DNA of 64,000 bases from Clostridium gelidum (GTDB lineage Bacteria; Bacillota; Clostridia; Clostridiales; Clostridiaceae). A model generated the notes under the pieces. That model saw nothing but the letters and a program-made list of their open reading frames with translations, had not been told where the DNA came from and made no database searches. Location of the stretch: contig NZ_AP024849.1 of the NCBI RefSeq assembly GCF_019977655.1, positions 2,885,001 to 2,949,000 on the forward strand. The letters run 5' to 3'. Both the position numbers and the translations under genes were made by a program. Below, in pieces: positions 1 through 8,522 of this stretch. Position 1 is the first letter of the stretch. The number at the start of each line of letters is the position of its first letter.

Positions 1-65
1 TCTTTCATATGCCTTACTCTTTTAAGCTAAGAGGTTATATATCATTATGAGGGGGGATTGTGCAA

Positions 66-83
66 TTCTTGCTGAAGCAAGAA
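66..83 (+). other. Leader hairpin upstream of the purine permease
   Basis: A short stem of 7 bp (TTCTTGC pairing with GCAAGAA around a TGAA loop) lies about 60 nt before the permease start. I could not match it to the purine riboswitch or any other riboswitch class I know. Its function is unassigned, and upstream sequence is missing because the window begins here. Confidence 0.35.
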
Positions 84-141
84 GTTAGAAAATGAGACAG
101 CAATGCGTTAACACTAGGTATAATTTTAAGGGGGATATTTT

Positions 142-1566
142 ATGAAAACAAATGTAACCAAACAAAAATCATCATTTTTGGAAAGCTATTTTCACTTGAA
201 GGAAAATGACTCAGATGTAAAGACAGAAATACTTGCTGGAATTACTACTTTTGTTACAATGGCATACATTATATTTGTTAACCCTAATGTACTAAAAATA
301 GCTGGAATGAACTCTGAAAATGCAGTAGGTGATGCAGCTGCAAAGTTTGGTGTAGGCTCTGATCCAATAGTAGCATCAGTTTTTGTGGCTACATGTCTAG
401 CCGCTGCTGTTGGTACATTAATAATGGGTCTTTATGCCAACCTTCCTTTTGCGCAAGCTCCTGGGATGGGTCTTAATGCATTTTTTACTTATACCGTATG
501 TTTAACATTAGGATTTACATGGCATCAGGCATTATCATGCGTATTAATGTCAGGAATATTATTTATAATTATTACAGTAACATCAATACGAGAAAAGATA
601 GTTGATGCAATACCACAAAATCTTAAGTACGCAATTTCTGGAGGTATTGGACTCTTTATAGCTCTTATTGGCTTGAAATCTGGCGGACTAATAGTTGCAA
701 ATCAAGCTACACTCGTTGGCTTTGGAAATTTTGCAAAACCAGGAACATTACTTGCTATAATAGGAATTATAATAACTGCTATTTTAATGTCTAGAGGTGT
801 TAAAGGTTCGATTCTTATTGGAATAATTTCAACCACAATAATAGGAATTCCATTCAAAATTACATCACTAGAAAATTTACATGTTTTTAGTGCACCGCCA
901 TCAATTGCCCCTACTTTTGCAGCATTTGATTTTGCTGGTTTATTTTCCAAAGGTGGTACTTCAATAGGAGGTGCAATTCTTAGTGTTATTATGGTTGTTA
1001 TAACTATTTGTCTAGTAGACCTTTTTGATACTATAGGAACCCTAGTTGGAACTGCAACAAAAGCTGGAATGCTTGACGAAAATGGTAAGGTTTTAAGAAT
1101 GAGAAAAGCCCTTTTATGTGATGCAGTAGCAACAACAGTAGGTTCATTTTTGGGGACAAGTACGGTTTCCACATATGTTGAATCTACGTCTGGTGTTTCA
1201 GAAGGAGGAAGAACTGGACTTACTTCGGTAACAGTAGGTATATTGTATATTTTATCACTATTTTTCTCAGGTCTTGTTGGTATAGTTCCTGGAGAAGCTA
1301 CAGCACCAGCACTTGTAATAGTAGGAGTTTTGATGATGTCAGCAATTGTTAAGATAGATTTCAATGATTTTACAGAAGCAGTTCCAGCATTTTTTGCTAT
1401 AGCATTAATGCCTTTTACGTATAGTATAGCTAATGGAATTGCAGCTGCTATGATCTTTTATCCAATAACAAAAATAGCTACAGGCAGGCAAAAGGAACTT
1501 CATCCAATAGTATATATACTTGCTTTATTGTTCATTCTAAGATATATTTTACTTCCTTTTGAATAG
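142..1566 (+). CDS. AzgA-type (NCS2) purine permease
   Basis: This 474-aa polytopic membrane protein belongs to the AzgA/PbuG-PbuO branch of nucleobase permeases, which import adenine, guanine or hypoxanthine by proton symport. The N-terminal signature ILAGITTFVTMAYIIFVNPN (about residues 30-49) is diagnostic, followed by about twelve to fourteen hydrophobic segments and the VDLFDTIGTLVG stretch typical of the branch. The length is normal for the family. The start is the ATG preceded by AAGGGGG at 7 nt. The next gene is adenine deaminase, so adenine or hypoxanthine is a likely substrate. Exact specificity cannot be read from sequence. Confidence 0.9.
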   Translation: MKTNVTKQKSSFLESYFHLKENDSDVKTEILAGITTFVTMAYIIFVNPNVLKIAGMNSENAVGDAAAKFGVGSDPIVASVFVATCLAAAVGTLIMGLYANLPFAQAPGMGLNAFFTYTVCLTLGFTWHQALSCVLMSGILFIIITVTSIREKIVDAIPQNLKYAISGGIGLFIALIGLKSGGLIVANQATLVGFGNFAKPGTLLAIIGIIITAILMSRGVKGSILIGIISTTIIGIPFKITSLENLHVFSAPPSIAPTFAAFDFAGLFSKGGTSIGGAILSVIMVVITICLVDLFDTIGTLVGTATKAGMLDENGKVLRMRKALLCDAVATTVGSFLGTSTVSTYVESTSGVSEGGRTGLTSVTVGILYILSLFFSGLVGIVPGEATAPALVIVGVLMMSAIVKIDFNDFTEAVPAFFAIALMPFTYSIANGIAAAMIFYPITKIATGRQKELHPIVYILALLFILRYILLPFE

Positions 1567-1584
1567 ACTTAAGAAGTAGTTTGA

Positions 1585-1618
1585 CGCTTCAATCGCTTTT
1601 AATTAAGTGATTGAAGCG
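1585..1618 (+). other. Intercistronic hairpin between permease and ade
   Basis: CGCTTCAATC pairs with GATTGAAGCG, and the stem extends inward by four more pairs (one G-T), giving about 14 bp around a 6-nt AT loop. No T-run follows, so it is not a classical terminator. It could stabilise the upstream message or give differential expression of permease and deaminase. Confidence 0.5.
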
Positions 1619-1685
1619 ATTAACATCATGCTGTATATTAAAAATCTTCTTAAATATTATAGTTGGAATATATGGGGGGATAATA

Positions 1686-3392
1686 ATGGAGAAAATCAAA
1701 AATAACATTAATGCTGCTATGGCTAGGACAAAGGCAGCTCTCGTATTAAAAAATGCTTCAATAATAAATGTATTTACTCAAAAAATTGAAATTAATGATA
1801 TTGCAATAAACAAGTATACTATTATAGGTATTGGTAAGTATGATGGTATTTGTGAAATTGATTGTAGTGAATTGTTTGTTGCTCCTGGTTTTATAGATGC
1901 ACATGTGCATATTGAATCTTCCATGGTCACACCAGAAATCTTTTCTAATTTGGTTATTAAAAGAGGTGTCACAAGCATTATTGCTGATCCACATGAAATT
2001 GCAAATGTTTTAGGCGAAGAAGGTATAGAATTCATGCTGCAAAATAGTGCAAAAGGAACTATTGATACTTTTATTATGCTGCCTTCTTGTGTTCCAGCAT
2101 TAGAATTTGAGGATAATGGCGCAGTACTTAAAGCTGATGTGTTAAGCAGATTTATAGATAATCAAAAAGTATTAGGACTTGGAGAAGTAATGGATGTGAA
2201 TGCAGTTACAGCATGTAATGAAAGTATGCTGCAAAAAATCCTTATGACATGTAAAAGTCATAAGAACATTGACGGACACTGTCCTAAAGTTAGTATTTCA
2301 GAACTTAATGCATATTTATGTGCTGGAATTTGTACAGATCATGAATGTTCAGATGTAGATGAGGCTTTGGAGAAAGTAAGACTTGGTATGCATGTTTTGC
2401 TTAGGGAGGGCTCAGCTGCCAGAAATCTTATTGATCTATTGCCAGCAGTGGATGATAAAAATTATAATCGATTTTTATTTTGTACTGATGATAGACATAT
2501 TGAAAATATTATGGACGAGGGAAGTATAGATAACTGTATAAGAATTGCTATCAGGGAAGGTCTTGATCCAATAAAAGCATATACAATTGCTTCTTATAAT
2601 GCAGCTAATTGCTATAATTTAAGAGATAGAGGAGCGATTGCTCCAGGCTTTAAGGCCGATCTTGTAATTTTTAAAGATATAAATAAATTAATCATAAAAG
2701 ATGTAATTAAAAATGGAGAAATTTATAGAAATAAAGAAACATATTCAAAAGTAACTAGTAAAAAATCAGTAAAACTTGATTTTATAAAAAAAGATTTATT
2801 TCATATAGAAGCAAAGGGCAAGGAAGTTAATGTTATAAAGGTAAAGCCTGGTTCCTTGGAAACTACAAAAGAAAAAAGAAAAATTAGTGTTGAAAATAGG
2901 TTAATAAAAAAAGTAGTACAAGCAGAAGAAGTTATTAATAAAATAGCAGTAATAGAAAGGCATAAAAATACTGAAAAACACAGTGTAGGATTTATTGAAG
3001 GGTTAGGATTAAGAGGAGCTGCAATAGCTCAAACAATTGCCCATGACTCACATAATATAATTGTAATAGGTGATAATGACAAAGATATGGAGATTGCTGT
3101 AAATAGTATTATTAGTAAAGATGGGGGAATTGTCATTGTATCTAATGGTAAGTTGTTAGATTTTTTGAGTTTACCAATAGGAGGACTTATGACATGTGAA
3201 AGCCCAGAAATTGTAATTGATAAGATCAGTAAATTAAATTTATTGGCAAGAAAATATGGAGTTAAAAACGAAGTAGATCCATTTCTAACACTGGCTTTTA
3301 TGGCATTGCCAGTAATACCATATTTGAAAATAACTGACAGAGGCTTATTTGACAGCAGTAGTTATAGCTTTATAGATTTGTTTGAAATTTAA
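1686..3392 (+). CDS. ade: Adenine deaminase
   Basis: Cytosolic metal-dependent amidohydrolase converting adenine to hypoxanthine and ammonia. The metal motif DAHVHIESS (His73, His75) is followed by ADPHEIANV, DGHCPKV and CTDDRH, the usual Ade order, and the C-terminal adenine-deaminase domain is present. I chose the ATG at 1686 because GGGGGG lies just upstream; it gives 568 aa, close to the normal family length. A longer frame from 1611 adds 25 residues that start inside the upstream hairpin and are unlikely. The gene follows the purine permease and feeds hypoxanthine to the xanthine dehydrogenases downstream. Confidence 0.95.
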   Translation: MEKIKNNINAAMARTKAALVLKNASIINVFTQKIEINDIAINKYTIIGIGKYDGICEIDCSELFVAPGFIDAHVHIESSMVTPEIFSNLVIKRGVTSIIADPHEIANVLGEEGIEFMLQNSAKGTIDTFIMLPSCVPALEFEDNGAVLKADVLSRFIDNQKVLGLGEVMDVNAVTACNESMLQKILMTCKSHKNIDGHCPKVSISELNAYLCAGICTDHECSDVDEALEKVRLGMHVLLREGSAARNLIDLLPAVDDKNYNRFLFCTDDRHIENIMDEGSIDNCIRIAIREGLDPIKAYTIASYNAANCYNLRDRGAIAPGFKADLVIFKDINKLIIKDVIKNGEIYRNKETYSKVTSKKSVKLDFIKKDLFHIEAKGKEVNVIKVKPGSLETTKEKRKISVENRLIKKVVQAEEVINKIAVIERHKNTEKHSVGFIEGLGLRGAAIAQTIAHDSHNIIVIGDNDKDMEIAVNSIISKDGGIVIVSNGKLLDFLSLPIGGLMTCESPEIVIDKISKLNLLARKYGVKNEVDPFLTLAFMALPVIPYLKITDRGLFDSSSYSFIDLFEI

Positions 3393-3438
3393 AATGTTAC
3401 ATTGTGAGTGAGATGAAAATTAATTTAATGGGGGAATT

Positions 3439-4644
3439 ATGATGGAAAGAATATTATGGAAAGAAAATGCCTTACCTAAAACTGATAAAGAAGAAAGTAT
3501 AAAATTCCTTAGTAAAGAAGAAGTTTCAAAAGCTAAGAATTTTCATGAAAGTTTTTTAGAATATGATAAGACACCATTAGTAAATCTAGAAGAGTTATCT
3601 AGGAAAATTGGATTAGGTGGAATATATTTAAAGGATGAATCTTATAGATTTGGATTAAATGCATTTAAAGTATTAGGTGGCTCATTTGCTATGGGAAAAT
3701 ATTTAGCATATAAACTAGGTGAAGATATTGAAGCTTTACCATATGCAAAAATGACTTGCACAGATATTAAAGAAAAGCTTGGAGATATAACTTTTGTAAC
3801 AGCAACAGATGGTAACCATGGAAGAGGAGTTGCATGGACAGCTAATAGATTAAAACAAAAATCAGTAGTTTTCATGCCAAAGGGTTCTTCAATTATAAGA
3901 TTAAACAATATAAAAGCAGAAGGCGCAGAAGCTAGTATTACAGAACTTAACTATGATGATGCTGTAAGGCTTGCAAATAAATATGCAGAAGAACATAATG
4001 GCATAATTATTCAAGATACTGCATGGGAAGGTTATGAAAAAATTCCAGCATGGATAATGCAAGGATATGGAACAATGGCATTAGAAGCAAGTGAACAATT
4101 GAAGGACCTTAATGTTCTAAAGCCTACTCATATTTTTGTACAAGCTGGTGTTGGTTCTTTAGCAGGAGCAGTTCAAGGATTTTTTGCTTCAGAATACGGT
4201 GAGGGTTGTCCAAAGACTGTAGTAGTAGAATCAAATCTTGCCGATTGTTACTATAAATCTGCAATAGCAAATGATGGAGAAGCAAGAGCTGTTGGAGGAG
4301 ATATGCAAACAATAATGGCTGGTCTTGCATGTGGAGAAGTAAACACAATTGGTTTTAAAATATTAAAAAATTATTCAAAAGCATTTATTTCATGTCCTGA
4401 CTGGGTAGCTGCTAAGGGAATGAGAATTCTTGGAAATCCACTAAAAGGAGATACAGGTGTAATATCAGGTGAATCAGGAGCAGTAACTACTGGTGCTTTA
4501 TATGAGATTATGACTAATAATGAATACAAAGATCTAAAAGAAGCTTTGGAGTTAGATGAAAATTCAAGAGTGCTTTTATTTAGTACAGAAGGAGATACAG
4601 ATCCAGATAAATATAGAGAAATAGTATGGGATGGGAAATATTAA
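3439..4644 (+). CDS. dpaL: 2,3-Diaminopropionate ammonia-lyase
   Basis: Fold type II PLP enzyme of the YgeX/DpaL family, which splits 2,3-diaminopropionate to pyruvate and two ammonia through a 2-aminoacrylate intermediate. The PLP lysine is Lys77 in RFGLNAFKVLGGS, a motif specific to this family, and the length (401 aa) is normal. GGGGG precedes tandem ATGs at 3439 and 3442; either may be used. YgeX homologues sit in anaerobic urate/purine degradation clusters of gut bacteria, where diaminopropionate is the proposed late intermediate. The neighbours ssnA, RidA and an NCS2 permease support that role here. The usual partners ygeY, ygeW, hyuA and ygfK are not in this window. Confidence 0.93.
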   Translation: MMERILWKENALPKTDKEESIKFLSKEEVSKAKNFHESFLEYDKTPLVNLEELSRKIGLGGIYLKDESYRFGLNAFKVLGGSFAMGKYLAYKLGEDIEALPYAKMTCTDIKEKLGDITFVTATDGNHGRGVAWTANRLKQKSVVFMPKGSSIIRLNNIKAEGAEASITELNYDDAVRLANKYAEEHNGIIIQDTAWEGYEKIPAWIMQGYGTMALEASEQLKDLNVLKPTHIFVQAGVGSLAGAVQGFFASEYGEGCPKTVVVESNLADCYYKSAIANDGEARAVGGDMQTIMAGLACGEVNTIGFKILKNYSKAFISCPDWVAAKGMRILGNPLKGDTGVISGESGAVTTGALYEIMTNNEYKDLKEALELDENSRVLLFSTEGDTDPDKYREIVWDGKY

Positions 4645-4709
4645 CACTTAAAATTATATTAGAATGCGACAGTTGGTATAATATTGAGAAGATATGGGAG
4701 GAATTTTTT

Positions 4710-6038
4710 ATGAAAGTTGTAGGAAATGGAAGACTAATAACTCAAAACAAAGAAAATCCATTTATAGAAGATGGTGCATTAGTTATAAATGATGGTAAGA
4801 TAATTGACTATGGAAATACTAATGATATCTTAGATAAATATAAGAATGTAGAATATATTGATGCAAAGGAAAAAGTTATAATGCCAGGTCTTATAAATAC
4901 TCATGGACATATATATAGTGCTTTTGCAAGAGGGATGAATTTAGATGGTCCAATATCTAAGAATTTTTTAGATGTATTAAATAATTTATGGTGGAGATTA
5001 GATAAAAACTTATCTTTAGAAGATATAAAGTATAGTGCTTATACAACATTAATGGATAGTTTAAAGTTTGGAGTAACAACATTTTTTGATCACCATGCAA
5101 GTCCAAATGCTGTTAAAGACAGTCTTTTTACAATTGGAAAGGTAGCAGAAGAACTTGGGATTAGAACATCACTTTGTTATGAAGTTTCTGATAGAGATGG
5201 AGAAGAAGTTTTAGAAAATGGAATTAAAGAAAATGTAGATTATATAAATTATTGCAATGAAAATAATGATAATATGAAGTCTGCAATGTTTGGAATGCAC
5301 GCAAGTTTTACATTGTCTGATGAATCTTTAAAAAAATGTGTAAAAGAAGCTGAAAAATTAAATTGTGGATATCATATTCATGTAGCTGAGGGATTAGCAG
5401 ATGAAGAGCAATGTGTAGAAAAGTATGGAAAGAGAATAGTAGAGAGGCTTAATGATTTTAATATATTAGGAGAAAAGACTATTGCAGTTCATTGTGTACA
5501 TGCAGATGAAAATGAGAAAGAATTAATTTTTAATACAAATACATCTGTAGTTCATAATCCTGAATCAAATATGGGTAATGCAGTAGGTGTATCACCAGCA
5601 CTTAACCTAATAAAGAAAGGTGTAACTGTAGGACTTGGAACAGATGGATATACTCAAGATATGTTTGAGTCCATGAAGGTTGCCAATATAATTCATAAGC
5701 ATAATTTAAAAGATCCATCAGTTGCTTGGGGTGAAGTACCTTTAATGCTATTTGAAAATAATAGAAAGATTGCAGAAAGGCATTTTGCAGGGAAATTTGG
5801 AATTATAGAAAAGGGAGCCAATGGAGATGTAATAATAGTAGATTACAATCCATTAACTCCAATGAATGAAAGTAATTACAATTCCCATGTTTTATTTGGA
5901 ATGATGGGAAAATCTGTTGACACAACAATAGTAAATGGAAAAATAATAGTTAGGAATGGTAAGCTTCTTAATGTTAATGAAGATGAAATATTAAATGAAG
6001 CCAGAAAAGTTAGTCAAAAACTATGGGATAGAATTTAG
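4710..6038 (+). CDS. ssnA: SsnA-type aminohydrolase
   Basis: Amidohydrolase-superfamily enzyme of the SsnA/chlorohydrolase type. Metal ligands are visible in NTHGHIYS (His65, His67), in HIHVAEG and HCVHADE, and in the Asp of LGTDGYTQDMF. The start is the ATG at 4710 with GGGAGGAA six nt upstream, giving 442 aa, the same length as E. coli SsnA as I recall it. The open frame runs 28 codons further into dpaL but lacks a site. SsnA is a core gene of the anaerobic urate/purine degradation cluster; its exact substrate is not settled, though hydrolysis of an aminopurine or ring-opened imine is plausible. Confidence 0.9.
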   Translation: MKVVGNGRLITQNKENPFIEDGALVINDGKIIDYGNTNDILDKYKNVEYIDAKEKVIMPGLINTHGHIYSAFARGMNLDGPISKNFLDVLNNLWWRLDKNLSLEDIKYSAYTTLMDSLKFGVTTFFDHHASPNAVKDSLFTIGKVAEELGIRTSLCYEVSDRDGEEVLENGIKENVDYINYCNENNDNMKSAMFGMHASFTLSDESLKKCVKEAEKLNCGYHIHVAEGLADEEQCVEKYGKRIVERLNDFNILGEKTIAVHCVHADENEKELIFNTNTSVVHNPESNMGNAVGVSPALNLIKKGVTVGLGTDGYTQDMFESMKVANIIHKHNLKDPSVAWGEVPLMLFENNRKIAERHFAGKFGIIEKGANGDVIIVDYNPLTPMNESNYNSHVLFGMMGKSVDTTIVNGKIIVRNGKLLNVNEDEILNEARKVSQKLWDRI

Positions 6039-6117
6039 TCTGAAAAATATTTCTGAAATTGAATTTTCAGTAAAGTATTCATTTGATAAAAAATATAACA
6101 AGATGGGGAGAATTAAA

Positions 6118-6495
6118 ATGAAAAAAATAATTACAACTCAAAAGGCACCAGCAGCCATAGGACCATACTCACAAGGAGTAGTAGCTCAAGGATTAATATA
6201 TACTTCAGGTCAACTACCATTAAATCCAGAAACAAAAGTTTTAGAAACTGAAATAAAATCAGCAACTAGACAAAGCTTAGAAAATTGTAAAGCCATATTA
6301 GAAGAAACAGGAACAAGTATGGATAAAGTATTTAAAACAACTGTATTTGTAAAAGATTTAAATGATTTTGCAGCAGTAAATGAAGTTTATGGAACATATT
6401 TTAAAGAAAATCCACCAGCAAGAAGTTGCGTTCAAATAGCTAAATTACCAATGGATGCAGTTATTGAAATAGAAGTTATTGCAACAATCGAATAG
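6118..6495 (+). CDS. ridA: RidA family enamine/imine deaminase
   Basis: Small trimeric YjgF/YER057c/UK114 protein of 125 aa. It keeps the active-site Arg102 in PPARSCVQ and the GPYSQG loop. RidA hydrolyses 2-aminoacrylate and related imines. Its position two genes after diaminopropionate ammonia-lyase, which releases 2-aminoacrylate, suggests a dedicated role in clearing that intermediate; this is inference from context. The start at ATG 6118 has GGGGAGAA upstream. The longer frame from 5995 overlaps ssnA and adds non-homologous sequence. Confidence 0.93.
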   Translation: MKKIITTQKAPAAIGPYSQGVVAQGLIYTSGQLPLNPETKVLETEIKSATRQSLENCKAILEETGTSMDKVFKTTVFVKDLNDFAAVNEVYGTYFKENPPARSCVQIAKLPMDAVIEIEVIATIE

Positions 6496-6625
6496 TATAG
6501 AAACATTAAGAATAAATGTAAATTATGTATTTTTGTATTATATATTGTGAATTCTACACTAAAGTTAAATAATGGTTATGTGCCAGAAATAGTTGACTAT
6601 AAAATAGCAATAATGAAAGATTAAA

Positions 6626-6655
6626 AAGTCAGTTCTTATGGTGGAGGACTGACTT
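6626..6655 (+). other. Structured leader of the NCS2 permease
   Basis: AAGTCAGTTC pairs with GGACTGACTT (10 bp, one G-T) around a 10-nt purine-rich loop, about 110 nt before the permease ATG. No T-run follows directly, and a weaker CTATT/AATAG pairing lies near 6680-6702. The 270-nt intergenic stretch does not match the guanine/adenine riboswitch. It may be a regulatory leader of unknown class. Confidence 0.4.
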
Positions 6656-6766
6656 CAGATTAACGAAGGTGAAGAGACAACCTATCTATTTTTTAATAGG
6701 ATACTTGAGTTAAAGAGAATAATGAAAGACTTTTATTATTACAAAATTTTATTGAGGAGGTTAATT

Positions 6767-8113
6767 ATGTCACAAAATAATATTAAAAAAGAGGATAAAG
6801 TAAATGAAATGCTACCAGCAAGTCAGCTTGCTATCTTAGGCTTGCAACATGTACTAGCAATGTATGCAGGTGCAGTTGCAGTACCATTAATAATTGGTGG
6901 TGCTGTAGGTCTAACCCCAGAGCAATTGGCATTTTTGGTAGCTGCAGATTTGTTTACTTGTGGTATTGCAACTTTAATACAAGCAATTGGTATAGGTCCA
7001 TATGTTGGTATTAAGCTGCCAGCAATTTTAGGCTGTACATTTGCTGCAGTTGGTCCATTGATTATTATTGGTAAAAACTTAGGAATGCAAACAGCTTATG
7101 GTTCTATAATAGTAGCTGCAATTATTGTTTTACTAGTAGCACCATTGTATGGAAAAGTATTGAAATTTTTCCCTACTGTTGTAACAGGAACAGTAGTTAC
7201 AATGATTGGTCTTTCTTTAGTAAATGTTGGAGTTACTAGTATGGGTGGTGGTTCAGGAACTAAAGATTTTGGAAGTATAGAAAATCTTATACTAGGATCA
7301 TTTGTAATGATTATTGTTCTAATATCTAATAAATTTCTAAAGGGATTTTTTCAAGCAATTTCTGTTTTGAATGGTATTATTTTAGGAACAATAGTTGCTG
7401 CATTTATGGGTAAAGTAGATTTTTCAGTGGTAACAAATGCAAAATGGATAAGTATTGTTCACCCTTTTAATTTTGGATTACCACAATTCAACATTGGTTC
7501 AATAATTATGATGACATTTGTCATGTTAACAGTAATGATTGAATCAACAGGTACATTCCTTGGAATTGGTAAAGTTTGTGAAAAGGATATTACTGAAAAA
7601 GATATTGTACGTGGACTTAGAGCAGAAGCAATTTCAACACTCTTAGGTGGTATCTTTAATTCATTCCCATATACAACATTCAATCAGAACTTAGGGCTTT
7701 TAGCTCTAAGTAAAGTAAGAAGTCGTTTTGTTGTTATAGCATCTGGTATCATTCTTATTTCACTAGGATTGATTCCTAAATTTGCAGCGTTAGCTACTAT
7801 TATTCCACAGCCTGTTATAGGTGGAGCTACAACAATAATGTTTGCAATGGTTGCTGTTGCAGGTATTCAAATGCTTCAGGGTGTAGATTTTAATAATAAT
7901 GCAAATATGATGGTTGTTGCTTGTTCTATTGGTATAGGGCTTGGAATCACTGCTGTACCTACTTTACTTGACCAAACACCAATATTTTTCAAGTCAATTT
8001 TTAGTAGTGGTATAGTTTCAGCATCTGTAACTGCTGTAATTCTAAATGCATTTTTGAATCATGGTAATAAAGAAGTTGAAAGCGACATAAAGCAAGGTTC
8101 AATTTCAGAATGA
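6767..8113 (+). CDS. NCS2 xanthine/uric acid permease
   Basis: Nucleobase:cation symporter-2 permease of 448 aa. The first helix region reads LGLQHVLAMYAGAVAVPLI, the hallmark of bacterial xanthine/urate transporters such as PbuX and UacT. The family signature after helix 8 is present as NQNLGLLALSKVRSR, with Ser where Thr is usual. Start at ATG 6767 with AGGAGG six nt upstream; the frame from 6722 has no ribosome site. Placement between the ssnA/ridA genes and the xanthine dehydrogenase suggests uptake of xanthine or urate. Substrate choice between the two is not decidable from sequence alone. Confidence 0.92.
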   Translation: MSQNNIKKEDKVNEMLPASQLAILGLQHVLAMYAGAVAVPLIIGGAVGLTPEQLAFLVAADLFTCGIATLIQAIGIGPYVGIKLPAILGCTFAAVGPLIIIGKNLGMQTAYGSIIVAAIIVLLVAPLYGKVLKFFPTVVTGTVVTMIGLSLVNVGVTSMGGGSGTKDFGSIENLILGSFVMIIVLISNKFLKGFFQAISVLNGIILGTIVAAFMGKVDFSVVTNAKWISIVHPFNFGLPQFNIGSIIMMTFVMLTVMIESTGTFLGIGKVCEKDITEKDIVRGLRAEAISTLLGGIFNSFPYTTFNQNLGLLALSKVRSRFVVIASGIILISLGLIPKFAALATIIPQPVIGGATTIMFAMVAVAGIQMLQGVDFNNNANMMVVACSIGIGLGITAVPTLLDQTPIFFKSIFSSGIVSASVTAVILNAFLNHGNKEVESDIKQGSISE

Positions 8114-8247
8114 GTTTTATATCTAATTGAAGGTTTAATAGTAGCATCATTTTGTGCAGAATATAGGTCTTTTTTAGCGCCACAAGAAATAAGCGATAAT
8201 GACAACATTAATGTTATCAAAGAAGGAAGTACAACTTTCATTATAAA

Positions 8248-8299
8248 ATCTCAAAGAGGAGAATGCAGAAATGTATAAACCTTTTTGAGATATTTTTTT
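8248..8299 (+). terminator. Rho-independent terminator after the permease
   Basis: ATCTCAAAGAGG pairs with CCTTTTTGAGAT (12 bp, one G-T) across a 20-nt loop and is followed by seven T. It separates the permease transcription unit from the xanthine dehydrogenase unit. The rest of the 409-nt gap 8114-8522 has no convincing gene. Confidence 0.75.
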
Positions 8300-8305
8300 G
8301 TAAAA

Positions 8306-8425
8306 TTAGCTTTCGATGCAACACAATACATACGTTGTGATAGTTGTGAAGCTAGAGAGGGGAAATAGACTTATATCAAAAGGTTAGAATTAATATCTGG
8401 CAAGTTCTTTTGAGAAAGAATTTGC
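8306..8425 (+). other. Structured 5' region of xdh
   Basis: Two pairings are visible before the xanthine dehydrogenase: TAGCTT near 8306 with AAGCTA near 8349, enclosing CAACACA/TTGTG repeats, and a perfect 11-bp stem GCAAGTTCTTT/AAAGAATTTGC at 8400-8425 with a TGAG loop. No strong T-run follows. I cannot assign it to the Moco, purine or other riboswitch classes. Confidence 0.35.
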
Positions 8426-8522
8426 TTGTAATTATTTACAGTTGTATACTAATTATAGCAGATATTGTTAAGTTGTTATTTTAGTAATACATTGTTAATG
8501 ATTACGAAATTGGAGGTTATTT

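Noticed and set aside
1..141. Purine riboswitch before the first permease
   Set aside because: The conserved three-way junction and loop sequences of the purine class are not present.
702..1364. Long minus-strand frame opposite the AzgA permease
   Set aside because: It is a shadow of the real gene, with no start site and low-complexity composition.
8059..8241. Minus-strand 60-aa frame beginning like a lipoprotein (LSLISCGAKKD)
   Set aside because: It overlaps the permease 3' end, has no ribosome site and ends after 60 residues; probably chance hydrophobicity.
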